Shown: positions 63,229-64,000 of the stretch, one piece after another
Layout: every line of letters starts with the position of its first letter
Numbering within the stretch: position 1 is the first letter of the stretch
Assembly (NCBI GenBank): GCA_026002875.1
Contig: BPGE01000001.1
Location: forward strand, 3,162,001 to 3,226,000
Direction: 5' to 3'
DNA: 64,000 nt
DNA from: Bryobacteraceae bacterium
Lineage (GTDB): Bacteria > Acidobacteriota > Terriglobia > Bryobacterales > Bryobacteraceae
The notes under the pieces: model-generated
What the model saw: the letters and a program-made list of their open reading frames with translations, nothing else
Told to the model about the DNA's origin: nothing
Databases searched by the model: none
Made by a program: the position numbers and the translations under genes

Positions 63229-64000
<772 letters not shown>

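Overview
The window is a G+C-rich chromosomal segment (about two thirds G+C by eye) with dense coding on both strands. I see no tRNA, rRNA, insertion sequence, integrase or CRISPR array. Several features point to an acidobacterium, probably of the Solibacter/Bryobacter group. These are two VWFA-type secreted proteins of the class expanded in Acidobacteria, a giant TonB-dependent receptor with a carboxypeptidase-regulatory-like N-terminus, a PEP-CTERM protein, an SYLF protein, many exported Tat-type enzymes, and housekeeping genes in scattered short operons. The lineage is an inference from gene content; no rRNA is present to confirm it.

Layout. 1-7.5 kb: an exported enolase-superfamily enzyme converges on a minus-strand run of a small Spy-like protein, a SpoIVB-type (S55) protease, a beta-propeller protein and a sulfatase. 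7.6-13.9 kb: NAD synthetase, propeller-phosphoesterase and GH57 glycosidase, with overlapping stops and starts. 13.9-26 kb: SYLF protein, TonB receptor, VWA protein, a LexA-fold S24 protease without a helix-turn-helix, a sugar-isomerase-like protein, a large SEC-C protein, and a complete AmmeMemoRadiSam pair in which Memo and AMMECR1 are fused. 26-34.6 kb: a PEP-CTERM protein with a near-consensus promoter and a clear terminator, NfeD plus slipin, an outer-membrane-like protein, a thioredoxin-like protein, an alpha/alpha-toroid-like protein and a GT2-GT4 double glycosyltransferase. 34.6-43 kb: a four-gene overlapping minus operon (phosphofructokinase with PPi-type residues, methyltransferase, TIGR00300 ornithine-cyclodeaminase-like protein, QueF), then a ceramidase-like protein, a second EF-G and a tryptophanase. 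43.4-52 kb: a VWA protein preceded by a small 14-cysteine secreted protein, a 765-base non-coding stretch with two terminators, a C4 zinc-ribbon protein, MurJ, a GT2-GtrA fusion, an M20 dipeptidase and a highly structured intergenic region. 52-64 kb: cyclophilin lipoprotein, DUF389 protein, LpxL-like acyltransferase, MnmA with its own cysteine desulfurase, then a plus-strand run of SAM hydrolase, Fpg, a homocysteine methyltransferase-MTHFR fusion, a Sua5-like protein, a duplicated-domain secreted protein, a 6S RNA gene, YmdB, and the 3' part of acetyl-CoA synthetase running off the edge.

The clearest non-obvious item is the 6S RNA at about 62221-62418. It was recognised from the conserved GTGAGCATGCTC / GAGAAGCCT apical region, a closing stem and a matching promoter. 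Other items worth following are the PPi-type phosphofructokinase operon, the Memo-AMMECR1 fusion with an altered LRGCIG motif, a candidate structured RNA with an intrinsic terminator at 51640-51960, and the cysteine-rich secreted protein next to a VWA protein.
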